From contig JADCGA010000021.1 of the NCBI GenBank assembly GCA_020249265.1, positions 1-64,000 on the forward strand: a DNA stretch of 64,000 nucleotides, read 5' to 3'. Below, one piece after another: positions 37,468-45,261 of the stretch. The notes beneath the pieces were generated by a model, which made no database searches, was not told the origin of the DNA, and saw nothing but the letters and a program-made list of their open reading frames with translations. Each line of letters opens with the position of its first letter. The first letter of the stretch is position 1. A program made the position numbers and the translations under genes. This DNA comes from Roseomonas sp. (GTDB lineage: Bacteria; Pseudomonadota; Alphaproteobacteria; Acetobacterales; Acetobacteraceae).

Positions 37468-38739
37468 GTGGAAGTCCTGATTGAGCGGATGGGCGCGGGC
37501 GGCGATGGTATCGCCCCCGGCCCAATTTATGTGCCGCAGGGGCTGCCCGGCGAAAGGCTGCATGTCGAAATCAATGGCAAGCGTGGCGATGGTGCGCTGG
37601 CCACAATCCATGAAATCCTCAGCCCAAGTCTTGATCGCATCGCACCTGCTTGCGCGCATTTTCTGGAAGGCTGCGGCGGCTGCGCCCTGCAGCATTGGGC
37701 GCCCACCCCCCAAGCCGCTTGGAAGCGCGACAAGCTGCGCGTGGCCCTGGCGCGCGGTGGTTTTCCCGAAGCCCCCATTGCCGAGACCATCACCACGCCG
37801 CCTGGCGTGCGCCGCCGCGCTGATTTCGCCATACGGCGCGGGACGGATGGGCTCAGGCTTGGCTTTCATGCAACGGGCAGTGCGGCCATTCTGGATATCG
37901 CCGCCTGCCCGGTGCTGCATCCGCGCCTGGTTGCGGTGCTGAAGCCGCTGCGCGATCTGCTGCCGCGCCTGCCGGCGCTGAAGCGCGATGGTTCGGCGGT
38001 GCTGAACCTGCTCGATACCGGGCCTGACCTGCTGCTGCGCACCGATGGCACGCTGGATGCCGCGGGGCGGGCGCTGCTCGCCGCCTTTGCCGCAGCGCAC
38101 GGCCTGCCGCGCATCGCTTGGGCGCGGGGCAATGGCGTGCCGGAAATCGCCGCCCAGCTTGGGCCTGTGGCCATCACGCTGAGCGGCGTTGCGGTCACGC
38201 CATCCCCGGGCGCCTTCCTGCAAGCGAGTCCCGAGGGTGAGCAGGCCATCATCGCCGCCATGCTGGCGGCGCTGCCCGCCAAGCTGGCCGGGCGGGGGCG
38301 GATTGCTGATCTGCATGCCGGCTATGGCACGCTCAGCCTGGCCTTGGCGCGGCGGGGCAGGGTGACGGCCTTCGAATCGGATGGCGCGGCGGTGGCGGCG
38401 CTTGCCAATTCCGCGGCCAAGGCGGGGCTGCCTTTGGCGGGGACGCGGCGGGACCTGGTGCGCCAGCCACTGACAGTCGCGGAATTGGCGCCCTTCGCCG
38501 CCGTGGTGCTGGACCCGCCCTTTGCCGGGGCCGAGGAACAGGCGGGCTTGCTCGCGCGGTCTGGCGTGCCGGCGGTGATTTACGTGTCCTGCAACCCGCA
38601 GGCGCTGGCGCGGGATTTGCGCTTTTTTGCCGATCAGGGCTGGCGGGTGGATGCGGCGACGCCGATTGATCAATTCCTTTGGTCCGGCCAGCTGGAAGCG
38701 GTAATTGCGCTCAGCCGACCGAATAAAGTGAGGCGCTGA
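37468..38739 (+). CDS. TrmA/RlmD-family rRNA/tRNA m5U methyltransferase
   Basis: This 423-residue SAM enzyme starts at a GTG 19 bp after gcdH. The N-terminal TRAM-like region contains GDGIAPGPIYVPQGLPGE. Four cysteines, C62, C69, C72 and C147, have the spacing of the RumA/RlmD 4Fe-4S cluster. The methylase fold has ADLHAGYGTLSLALA and VVLDPPFAG, and the catalytic Cys is in YVSCNPQALARD. It methylates uridine-5 in 23S rRNA or tRNA; which position cannot be told. N- and C-terminal lengths are normal. Confidence 0.92.
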   Translation: MEVLIERMGAGGDGIAPGPIYVPQGLPGERLHVEINGKRGDGALATIHEILSPSLDRIAPACAHFLEGCGGCALQHWAPTPQAAWKRDKLRVALARGGFPEAPIAETITTPPGVRRRADFAIRRGTDGLRLGFHATGSAAILDIAACPVLHPRLVAVLKPLRDLLPRLPALKRDGSAVLNLLDTGPDLLLRTDGTLDAAGRALLAAFAAAHGLPRIAWARGNGVPEIAAQLGPVAITLSGVAVTPSPGAFLQASPEGEQAIIAAMLAALPAKLAGRGRIADLHAGYGTLSLALARRGRVTAFESDGAAVAALANSAAKAGLPLAGTRRDLVRQPLTVAELAPFAAVVLDPPFAGAEEQAGLLARSGVPAVIYVSCNPQALARDLRFFADQGWRVDAATPIDQFLWSGQLEAVIALSRPNKVRR

Positions 38740-38741
38740 TT

Positions 38742-39728
38742 CTATTCCGCCTTGATGCCAAGGCCGCGCACTTCCGGCTCCCAAAAGGCTATTTCGTCCC
38801 GCACATAGGCCGCGAATCGCTCAGGCGTGTAGCCGCGCATGGCGGGCGTGCCCATTTCCTCAAAACGCTGATTGATCGTCGAATCGGACAGCGCCTGTTC
38901 GGTCGCCGCCGCCATGCGGTTCACAATCGCCGCCGGCGTGCCGCGCGGGGCGAAGAAACCATACCAGGAATGCGATTTGTAACCCGCGATTCCCGCCTCG
39001 GCCGCCGTCGGCACATTGGGCAGCAGGGAAGAGCGCTGATCTGTCGCGACAAAGAGGACTCGCGCCGAGCCGCCATCCTGAAAGCCTTTCAGGATGGAGG
39101 GGATATCGCAGCAGAACTGAATTTCGCCCGCAGTGAGCGCGGCAAAAACCTGCCCGCCGCCGCGATAGGGCACATGAACGGCATCGGTCCCCGTGCGCAC
39201 CAGGAAACTGGCCGAGGCGATATGCCCCGAAGTGCCAATGCCGGAGGAGCCATATTGATAGCGCCCGGGCGCAGCCTTCAGGGCCGCGATGAATTCCGCC
39301 GCCGTGGTGGGCGCGAAGTTGCGCGTGGTGACGGCAAGCGCGATGGGCACAAAGACGGTCGGCGCCACCGCCACCAGATCTGTCCGCGCATCAAAGGGCA
39401 CCGGGGCTGGCAGGCCGCGGGCGAGTGCGATGGGGGAGAGCGTGGAAAGGACGAAGACCTCGCCATTCGGCTGCTGCTTCGCCACGTAATCCGTGCCGAC
39501 CACGCCGCCTGCACCGGGGCGGTTTTCCAGCATCACGGGCTGGCCCAGGAATTCGGCCAATTTGGGCGCCAAAAGCCGCGTGGTGATATCCGTCCCGCCC
39601 CCGGTGCCGAAGGGGATCACGATGCGGATGGGCCGTGTGGGCCAGGGTGCCTGGGCATAGGCGGGGCAGGCCAGCGGGCTCAGGGCAAGCGGGGCGGCGA
39701 TCAGGCTGCGGCGTGATAACTTGGCCAA
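38742..39728 (-). CDS. Bug/TctC-family periplasmic solute-binding protein
   Basis: This 328-residue protein starts at a TTG with AAGGAG five bases upstream. A signal peptide ends after PAYAQA, followed by the family strand IRIVIPFGTGGGTDITTRL, ENRPGAGGVVGTDYVAK and HVPYRGGGQVFAAL. It has no tctAB partners. It converges tail-to-tail with the RNA methyltransferase gene and diverges from the nrdA promoter region. Confidence 0.92.
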   Translation of the reverse strand: MAKLSRRSLIAAPLALSPLACPAYAQAPWPTRPIRIVIPFGTGGGTDITTRLLAPKLAEFLGQPVMLENRPGAGGVVGTDYVAKQQPNGEVFVLSTLSPIALARGLPAPVPFDARTDLVAVAPTVFVPIALAVTTRNFAPTTAAEFIAALKAAPGRYQYGSSGIGTSGHIASASFLVRTGTDAVHVPYRGGGQVFAALTAGEIQFCCDIPSILKGFQDGGSARVLFVATDQRSSLLPNVPTAAEAGIAGYKSHSWYGFFAPRGTPAAIVNRMAAATEQALSDSTINQRFEEMGTPAMRGYTPERFAAYVRDEIAFWEPEVRGLGIKAE

Positions 39729-39887
39729 GGGGGGCTCCTTCCTGAAACAAGATACTGTTTTTGCGCTATTTCTTCGGCTCTATCCCGATTGTGAGCCAGT
39801 GCTGGCCAGAAGGGAAGGGCATGGGGGCGAAACGGGAACAAATCCGCGCTGCCCCAATTGCCCCGGCTATTGCAAGCCCAGAATCAC

Positions 39888-39935
39888 GCACCGCATCTAG
39901 TGGCATGGCGACTGTGGCAAGACTACATCTTGTAG
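39888..39935 (+). promoter_or_regulatory. Tandem NrdR-like boxes upstream of nrdA
   Basis: Two 16-bp sites match the NrdR consensus (acaCwAtATaTwGtgt). Box 1 at 39888-39903 has core CCGCATCTAG and box 2 at 39920-39935 has core CTACATCTTG inside the palindrome GACTACA/TGTAGTC. Their cores are 32 bp apart, about three helical turns, as expected for cooperative NrdR binding. They lie about 58-105 bp before the nrdA start. NrdR is the zinc-finger/ATP-cone repressor of ribonucleotide reductase genes. Confidence 0.75.
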
Positions 39936-39992
39936 TCAGACCGCAACTTGGGGCATGATCCGTCTTCGGGGGAAGTTCTCAGGGGGTTATCC

Positions 39993-41852
39993 GTGTTCGA
40001 CGCAATTCAACTTGAAGGCCATGGCCAGGTACGCATTGATCGCTCGCGCGATGCGCTGCTGACCGATTTCGGCAAGGCAACATTAGATGATCGCTATTTG
40101 CTGCCAGGCGAATCTTATCAGGATTTGTTTGCGCGAGTCGCATCCGCTTATGGCGATGATGCGGCGCATGCGCAGCGGATTTATGACTATATCTCGCGGC
40201 TTTGGTTCATGCCGGCCACACCCGTGCTGTCCAATGGCGGCACGACTCGCGGCTTGCCGATTTCCTGCTTCCTGAACGAAGCCTCTGACAGCCTTGATGG
40301 CATTGTCGGGCTTTGGAATGAGAATGTGTGGTTGGCCGCCAAGGGCGGTGGCATTGGTTCCTATTGGGGGAATCTGCGCGGCATTGGCGAAAAGGTTGGC
40401 CGTAACGGCAAGACCTCAGGCGTCATTCCCTTCATTCGCGTGATGGATAGCCTGACGCTGGCGATTTCCCAGGGCTCCCTTCGTCGTGGCTCGGCGGCTT
40501 GTTATTTGCCGGTGAACCACCCGGAGATTGAAGAATTCCTGGAAATGCGTCGCCCAACCGGCGGTGATCCGAATCGCAAGGCGCTCAATCTCCATCAAGG
40601 CGTGCTGATCCCCGATGCCTTCATGCGCGCGGTGGAAGCGGATGAGGAATGGGCGCTGGTCTCCCCCAAGGATGGCGCGCTGATGAAGAAGGTTTCCGCA
40701 CGGGGCCTTTGGATTCGCATCCTGACCGCGCGCATCGAAACCGGTGAACCCTACATCATCTATTCCGACCACGTGAATAATGCGCGGCCGGAGCATCAGA
40801 AACTGGCAGGGCTTGAGGTGAAGACCTCCAACCTGTGCTCAGAAATCACGCTGCCGACCGGGATTGATCAGCATGGAGAACAACGCACCGCGGTCTGCTG
40901 CCTATCCTCGCTCAATCTGGAGACCTGGTTTGAGTGGAAGGATGAGGCGCAATTCATCCCCGATGTGATGCGCTTCCTGGATAATGTGCTGCAATCCTTC
41001 ATTGATACGGCACCTGATACCATGGCGCGCGCACGCTATAGCGCCATGCGGGAACGCTCGGTTGGGCTTGGGGTGATGGGCTACCATTCCTTCCTGCAGG
41101 CGCTGAATGTGCCTTTTGAGAGCGTGGTGGCGAAGGTGTGGAATATGCGGATGTTCAAGCATATCCGCGCCCAGGCCGATACCGCGTCCCGGCTGCTCGC
41201 CGAGGAACGCGGCCCCTGCCCGGATGCCGCCGAATACGGCTTCATGGAGCGCTTCTCCAACAAGATGGCGATTGCGCCGACCGCTTCCATCAGCATCATT
41301 TGCGGCGGCGCGAGCCCGGGGATCGAACCGATCGCGGCCAATGTCTATAATCACAAGACGCTGTCCGGGTCCTTCATTGTGCGTAACCCGTATCTGAAGA
41401 AGGTATTGGCCAAGCATGGGCGCGATGATGAGGATACCTGGAACACTGTCACGGTGAATAAGGGCAGCGTGCAGCACCTGGATTTCCTGACCGAACAGGA
41501 AAAGGCCACCTTCAAGACGGCCTTTGAATTGGATCAGCGCTGGGTGGTGGAACATGCCGCCGATCGCACGCCCTATATCTGCCAATCCCAATCGGTGAAC
41601 ATCTTCCTGCCGGCCAATGTGCATAAGCGGGATTTGCACCAGATCCACATGACGGCTTGGAAGAAGGGTGTGAAGTCGCTTTATTACTGCCGCAGCCTTT
41701 CCATTCAGCGCGCGGATGCCATCAGCGAAAAAGTGGCGCCGCAGGCGGCCCTTGGCGTGGCGGCACCCGCCAATGACCAGGCGCAATTGCCGCTGGTGGC
41801 GGCGGTGCCGGCCGCCACCAATAATTACGAAGAATGTTTGGCCTGCCAGTAA
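39993..41852 (+). CDS. nrdA: Ribonucleoside-diphosphate reductase alpha subunit, class Ia, no ATP-cone
   Basis: A GTG at 39993 with AGGGGG six bases upstream gives 619 residues. The catalytic set is present: C92 in LPISCFLNEASDSLDG, N280/C282/E284 in SNLCSEITLPT, and a Cys in AVCCLSSLNL as the second redox residue. The radical-transfer tyrosines are in KSLYYCRS and the C-terminal tail ends EECLACQ with the shuttle cysteines. The start lies directly on the catalytic region, so the N-terminal ATP-cone that senses dATP is missing. NrdA reduces NDPs to dNDPs with NrdB, encoded 1.1 kb downstream. Confidence 0.96.
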   Translation: MFDAIQLEGHGQVRIDRSRDALLTDFGKATLDDRYLLPGESYQDLFARVASAYGDDAAHAQRIYDYISRLWFMPATPVLSNGGTTRGLPISCFLNEASDSLDGIVGLWNENVWLAAKGGGIGSYWGNLRGIGEKVGRNGKTSGVIPFIRVMDSLTLAISQGSLRRGSAACYLPVNHPEIEEFLEMRRPTGGDPNRKALNLHQGVLIPDAFMRAVEADEEWALVSPKDGALMKKVSARGLWIRILTARIETGEPYIIYSDHVNNARPEHQKLAGLEVKTSNLCSEITLPTGIDQHGEQRTAVCCLSSLNLETWFEWKDEAQFIPDVMRFLDNVLQSFIDTAPDTMARARYSAMRERSVGLGVMGYHSFLQALNVPFESVVAKVWNMRMFKHIRAQADTASRLLAEERGPCPDAAEYGFMERFSNKMAIAPTASISIICGGASPGIEPIAANVYNHKTLSGSFIVRNPYLKKVLAKHGRDDEDTWNTVTVNKGSVQHLDFLTEQEKATFKTAFELDQRWVVEHAADRTPYICQSQSVNIFLPANVHKRDLHQIHMTAWKKGVKSLYYCRSLSIQRADAISEKVAPQAALGVAAPANDQAQLPLVAAVPAATNNYEECLACQ

Positions 41853-41875
41853 AGCTGGGTTAGACTTACCCCAAC

Positions 41876-41897
41876 CCGCCCCCGGTTTCGGGGGCGG
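41876..41897 (+). terminator. Strong hairpin after nrdA
   Basis: CCGCCCCCG (41876-41884) and CGGGGGCGG (41889-41897) form a 9-bp GC stem with a GTTT loop, flanked by CTTACC and GGTAAG-like arms that extend it. There is no T-run, so it may separate nrdA from the Bug gene by attenuation or stabilise the nrdA mRNA end. Confidence 0.55.
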
Positions 41898-41930
41898 TAA
41901 GCCTGAAAAGGGCAAGGGAGAAAGTCTGGA

Positions 41931-42899
41931 ATGTTCACGCGTCGCAGCCTGCTGGCCACCGGGATGGCCAGCACCATCATCACCAAAGCCAAGGCACAAG
42001 CCAGCACTTGGCCGGATCGTCCGATACGGATGATCATTGGATATCCCGCCGGCGGGCCCACGGATTTTCCGGGCCGGGTCTTGCAGGACCCGCTGCAAAA
42101 ATTATGGGGGCAGCCCGTTGTCATCGAGAATCGCCCTGGCGCCAGCCAGGTGATTGCCTCTGAAATGGTCGCGCGATCCGCGCCCGATGGCTACACGATT
42201 TTCCTCGCCGCCAGCACCCATGCCAGCAATGCCGCAGTCTATGCGCGTTTGCCCTATGACACGATCAATGACTTTACGCCGATCGTGAACATCTATGCGT
42301 CGCCCACGGTGTTGTTCACCGGCGCGGGGCAGCCATTCCGCACGGCGCAGGATTTGGTGGCGGCAGCGCGGCGTGATCCCGGTATGGCCTTTGCCTCCTC
42401 TGGCAATGGGTCTTCAGGGCATTTCGCGCTGGAGATGTTCCGCAGGAAAATGAATCTGGATCTGACCCATGTCGCTTATCGCGGCGCGGTGCCGGCGCTG
42501 CAGGATGTGATTGGTGGGCGCGTACCCGCGACCTTCAGCACCTTGTCTGGTGCCATTGCTCTCGCGCGTGAAGGCAAGCTTCGCCCGCTGGCGATTGGCG
42601 GGCCGCAGCGTGTGCCGGTGCTGCCTGACGTGCCAACGCTCGATGAACTCGGCATGGGCATCCCCGATACCAGCCCCTGGTACGGCTTCATCGCGCCCCG
42701 CGGCCTACCGCGCGATATCGTGGACCGTATCGCGCGCGATGTGCAGGGCTTGCTGCGCGACGCCACCATCCGCCAGCGACTGCTCGATCAGGGCGGCGTT
42801 ATTCTGGGTGAGGGGCCTGAGGTTTTCGCAGCCCGCATTGCCCGTGAATTGGCGGACAACATTGTGGTCGCGCGGGAGGCGAATATCCGCGTGGAATAG
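41931..42899 (+). CDS. Bug/TctC-family periplasmic solute-binding protein between nrdA and nrdB
   Basis: This 322-residue protein has a Tat-like or Sec signal (MFTRRSLLATGMASTIITKA) with a twin-Arg pair, then IRMIIGYPAGGPTDFPGRV, ENRPGASQVIAS and HVAYRGAVPALQDV typical of Bug proteins. Its insertion between the two ribonucleotide reductase genes is unusual; nrdA and nrdB are normally adjacent. It is separated from nrdA by a strong hairpin and from nrdB by a separate NrdR-controlled promoter region. Confidence 0.93.
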   Translation: MFTRRSLLATGMASTIITKAKAQASTWPDRPIRMIIGYPAGGPTDFPGRVLQDPLQKLWGQPVVIENRPGASQVIASEMVARSAPDGYTIFLAASTHASNAAVYARLPYDTINDFTPIVNIYASPTVLFTGAGQPFRTAQDLVAAARRDPGMAFASSGNGSSGHFALEMFRRKMNLDLTHVAYRGAVPALQDVIGGRVPATFSTLSGAIALAREGKLRPLAIGGPQRVPVLPDVPTLDELGMGIPDTSPWYGFIAPRGLPRDIVDRIARDVQGLLRDATIRQRLLDQGGVILGEGPEVFAARIARELADNIVVAREANIRVE

Positions 42900-42904
42900 T
42901 CCCG

Positions 42905-42952
42905 CCACAATATCTTGCGTTGGGCGATTGCCTGACCCACCAATTGTGGTAG
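42905..42952 (+). promoter_or_regulatory. Tandem NrdR-like boxes upstream of nrdB
   Basis: Box 1 at 42905-42920 has core CAATATCTTG, a full match to CwAtATaTwG. Box 2 at 42937-42952 (CCACCAATTGTGGTAG) is a weaker but palindromic site. The cores are 32 bp apart, the same spacing as at nrdA. This indicates that nrdB has its own NrdR-regulated promoter even though a Bug gene separates it from nrdA. Confidence 0.7.
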
Positions 42953-42988
42953 AAGCGTCGCTCAGCTTAAACAATGGGATTCGAGACA

Positions 42989-44041
42989 ATGGCCGATGGC
43001 ATGATGCGGGATGAATTGCCGGTGAAGTTTGATCTTTTGACCTCGAATCCCGTCTACAAACCCTTCCGCTATCCTTGGGCCTATGAAGCCTGGTTACAGC
43101 AACAGCGCATCCATTGGCTGCCGGAAGAAGTGCCGCTGGCAGATGATGTGAAGGATTGGCAGAAAAACCTCACGCAGTCTGAGCGCAATCTGCTGACGCA
43201 GATTTTCCGCTTCTTTACCCAGGCGGATGTGGAAGTGAATAATTGCTACATGAAGCACTATTCCCAGGTGTTCAAGCCGACGGAAGTGCTGATGATGCTC
43301 TCCGCCTTCTCGAACATCGAAACGGTGCATATCGCGGCCTATAGCCATTTGCTCGATACCATCGGCATGCCTGAAATCGAATACACGGCCTTCCTCAAAT
43401 ACAAGGAGATGAAGGACAAGTACGATTACATGCAGGGCTTCAGCGTTGCGAACAAGACCGAAATCGCGAAGACGCTGGCCGCTTTTGGCGCCTTCACCGA
43501 AGGCTTGCAGCTTTTCGCTTCCTTCGCGATTCTCATGAATTTCCCGCGCTTCAACAAGATGAAGGGGATGGGCCAGATCGTGAGCTGGTCTGTGCGGGAT
43601 GAGACGCTGCATTGCCTTTCCGTGATCCGGCTGTTCCGCACCTTCGTGCAGGAAAACCCGGAAATCTGGACCGAGGAATTCCGCCGCGATCTTTACCTGA
43701 TCTGCGCCACCATCGTGGATCATGAAGATGCCTTCATTGATCTTGCCTTTGAATTGGGCGGTGTGCAGGGCCTGGATGCCTCGCTCACCAAGCAATATAT
43801 CCGCTTCATCGCGGATCGCCGCTTGCAGCAGCTTGGGCTTGAGCCGCTCTATAAGATCGAAAAGAACCCGCTGCCTTGGCTCGATGAAATGCTGAATGCG
43901 GTGGAGCACGCGAATTTCTTCGAAAACCGCGCCACGGAATATTCCAAGGCGAGCACATCCGGTTCCTGGGAAGAAGCTTTTGCGGATAGCGCGTTTTCTT
44001 CCCCGCAGCCGGAAGGTGAGATCGAACTCGCGCGGCATTGA
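42989..44041 (+). CDS. nrdB: Ribonucleoside-diphosphate reductase beta subunit, class Ia
   Basis: Counting from the ATG at 42989 (an ATG five codons earlier is an alternative), the 350-residue diiron protein keeps all ligands: D80 in FTQADVEV, E111 and H114 in SNIETVHIAAYSHL, E171 in FTEGLQLF, and E205 and H208 in RDETLHC. The radical tyrosine is Y118. No ATP-cone precedes the ferritin-like core, so neither subunit carries the overall-activity site. NrdB stores the tyrosyl radical used by NrdA. The C-terminal tail ending EIELARH would bind NrdA. Confidence 0.96.
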   Translation: MADGMMRDELPVKFDLLTSNPVYKPFRYPWAYEAWLQQQRIHWLPEEVPLADDVKDWQKNLTQSERNLLTQIFRFFTQADVEVNNCYMKHYSQVFKPTEVLMMLSAFSNIETVHIAAYSHLLDTIGMPEIEYTAFLKYKEMKDKYDYMQGFSVANKTEIAKTLAAFGAFTEGLQLFASFAILMNFPRFNKMKGMGQIVSWSVRDETLHCLSVIRLFRTFVQENPEIWTEEFRRDLYLICATIVDHEDAFIDLAFELGGVQGLDASLTKQYIRFIADRRLQQLGLEPLYKIEKNPLPWLDEMLNAVEHANFFENRATEYSKASTSGSWEEAFADSAFSSPQPEGEIELARH

Positions 44042-44047
44042 CGCTGC

Positions 44048-45007
44048 GTGTTCACGCTGGATGAATTGGAAGCTGCAGCGCGGCTGGTCCACACTGCCTT
44101 TCCGCCCACGCCGCAATATCCCTGGCCGCTGCTTGCGCAACGTGCGGGGGCGGAGGTTTGGGTAAAGCATGAAAACCACACGCCGACCGGCGCCTTTAAG
44201 GTGCGCGGCGGCTTGGTTTTCATGGAAAGGCTGAAGCGTGAAAACCCGGATGTGCCAGGCGTTGTGAGTGCGACGCGCGGCAATCATGGCCAGTCCCTTG
44301 CTTACGCTGGTGCGCGTTACGGTATTCCGGTGACCATTCTGGTGCCGCGTGGCAATAGCGCGGAAAAGAACACCGCCATGCGCGCCCAGGGTGCGCGGTT
44401 GATTGAATATGGCGCTGATTTTGACGAAGCCCGCGCCGAAGCCGCGCGACTTGCCGCCGCCGAAGGCTTGCTGTTTGCGCCGTCCTTCGCGCGTGACCTG
44501 GTGTTGGGGGTGGCCACCTACGCGCTGGAATTCCTGCGCGCGGCACCGCCTTTGGCTGCGCTTTACGTGCCAATCGGCCTTGGGTCCGGCATTTGCGGCT
44601 GCATTCTGGCGCGTGATCTTTTGGGCCTTTCCACCGAAATCATCGGCGTGCAGAGCACCGAAGCGCCGGCCTATGCGCTTTCCTTTGCTGCCGGCCATGT
44701 GGTGACAACCGCAACCGCCAATACGCGTGCCGATGGCATGGCAACGCGCATCCCCGATGCCGGCGCGCTTGAGATCATCCGCAAAGGTGCGGCGCGGGTT
44801 GTGACCGTGACGGATGACGAAGTGGCCGCCGCCATTCGTGCCTATTGGCAGGATACGCATAATCTGGCGGAAGGGGCGGGCGCCGCGCCGCTGGCCGCGC
44901 TTTTGCAGGAACGCGATACGATGCGCGGCAAGCGCGCCGGCCTTGTGCTCTGCGGTGGCAATATTGACTTGGCGCTGTTCCGCGATTGGGTGATGGCGCG
45001 CGCCTGA
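44048..45007 (+). CDS. PLP-dependent threonine/serine dehydratase-family enzyme
   Basis: This 319-residue fold-type II PLP enzyme starts at a GTG seven bases after nrdB. The PLP lysine is in TPTGAFKVRGGLVF, the phosphate-binding loop is PIGLGSGICGCI, and SATRGNHGQSLAYAG is the Asn-containing substrate loop. It deaminates threonine or serine, or a related hydroxy-amino acid. No C-terminal ACT domain is present, which fits a catabolic rather than biosynthetic (IlvA) role. The stop lies in the first unit of the tandem repeat that follows. Confidence 0.85.
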   Translation: MFTLDELEAAARLVHTAFPPTPQYPWPLLAQRAGAEVWVKHENHTPTGAFKVRGGLVFMERLKRENPDVPGVVSATRGNHGQSLAYAGARYGIPVTILVPRGNSAEKNTAMRAQGARLIEYGADFDEARAEAARLAAAEGLLFAPSFARDLVLGVATYALEFLRAAPPLAALYVPIGLGSGICGCILARDLLGLSTEIIGVQSTEAPAYALSFAAGHVVTTATANTRADGMATRIPDAGALEIIRKGAARVVTVTDDEVAAAIRAYWQDTHNLAEGAGAAPLAALLQERDTMRGKRAGLVLCGGNIDLALFRDWVMARA

Positions 45008-45165
45008 TCGGCGGAGGCGGCACGCCGGAGCCGTGAATCAGCCGCGCAAACAAGCATCTGATCGGCGGAGGCGGCACGCCGGAGCCGTGAATCAGCCGCG
45101 CAAACAAGCATCTGATCGGCGGAGGCGGCACGCCGGAGCCGTGAATCAGCCGCGCAAACAAGCGC
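45004..45165. repeat. Three tandem 54-bp repeats
   Basis: Units 45004-45057, 45058-45111 and 45112-45165 are nearly identical; the third differs only near its end (AGCG for AGCAT). Each begins CTGATC and contains an ATCAG, so each unit can form an imperfect hairpin. The array starts exactly at the dehydratase stop codon (45005-45007) and lies 97 bp upstream of the dihydroorotase-like gene. The period is a multiple of three, so the minus strand reads as an 18-residue repeat, but no ribosome binding site or homology supports a gene there. Confidence 0.9.
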
Positions 45166-45261
45166 CTGACGGGCGATTGCGGCCGGACCCAAAAAGGCGG
45201 CCATCTTTTCACCTTCCTGGGTTAGTGCGATGAAGCGCCTCCATCGTCGGAGGAACCAGCC

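Noticed and set aside
37369-38784. 471-codon minus-strand open frame opposite the RNA methyltransferase
   Set aside because: Shadow of a clear SAM-dependent methyltransferase gene; the translation is Arg/Gly/Gln-rich without motifs.
43094-44860. 588-codon minus-strand open frame opposite nrdB and the dehydratase gene
   Set aside because: It spans two well-identified plus-strand genes, is His/Arg-rich low-complexity in translation and has no ribosome binding site.
45004-45165. Possible CRISPR array
   Set aside because: The three units are directly adjacent with no variable spacers, and no cas gene is present.
44775-45212. Minus-strand open frame encoding an 18-residue tandem repeat
   Set aside because: The repeat stays open only because its 54-bp period is a multiple of three; most of the frame overlaps the dehydratase gene and no start signal is seen.
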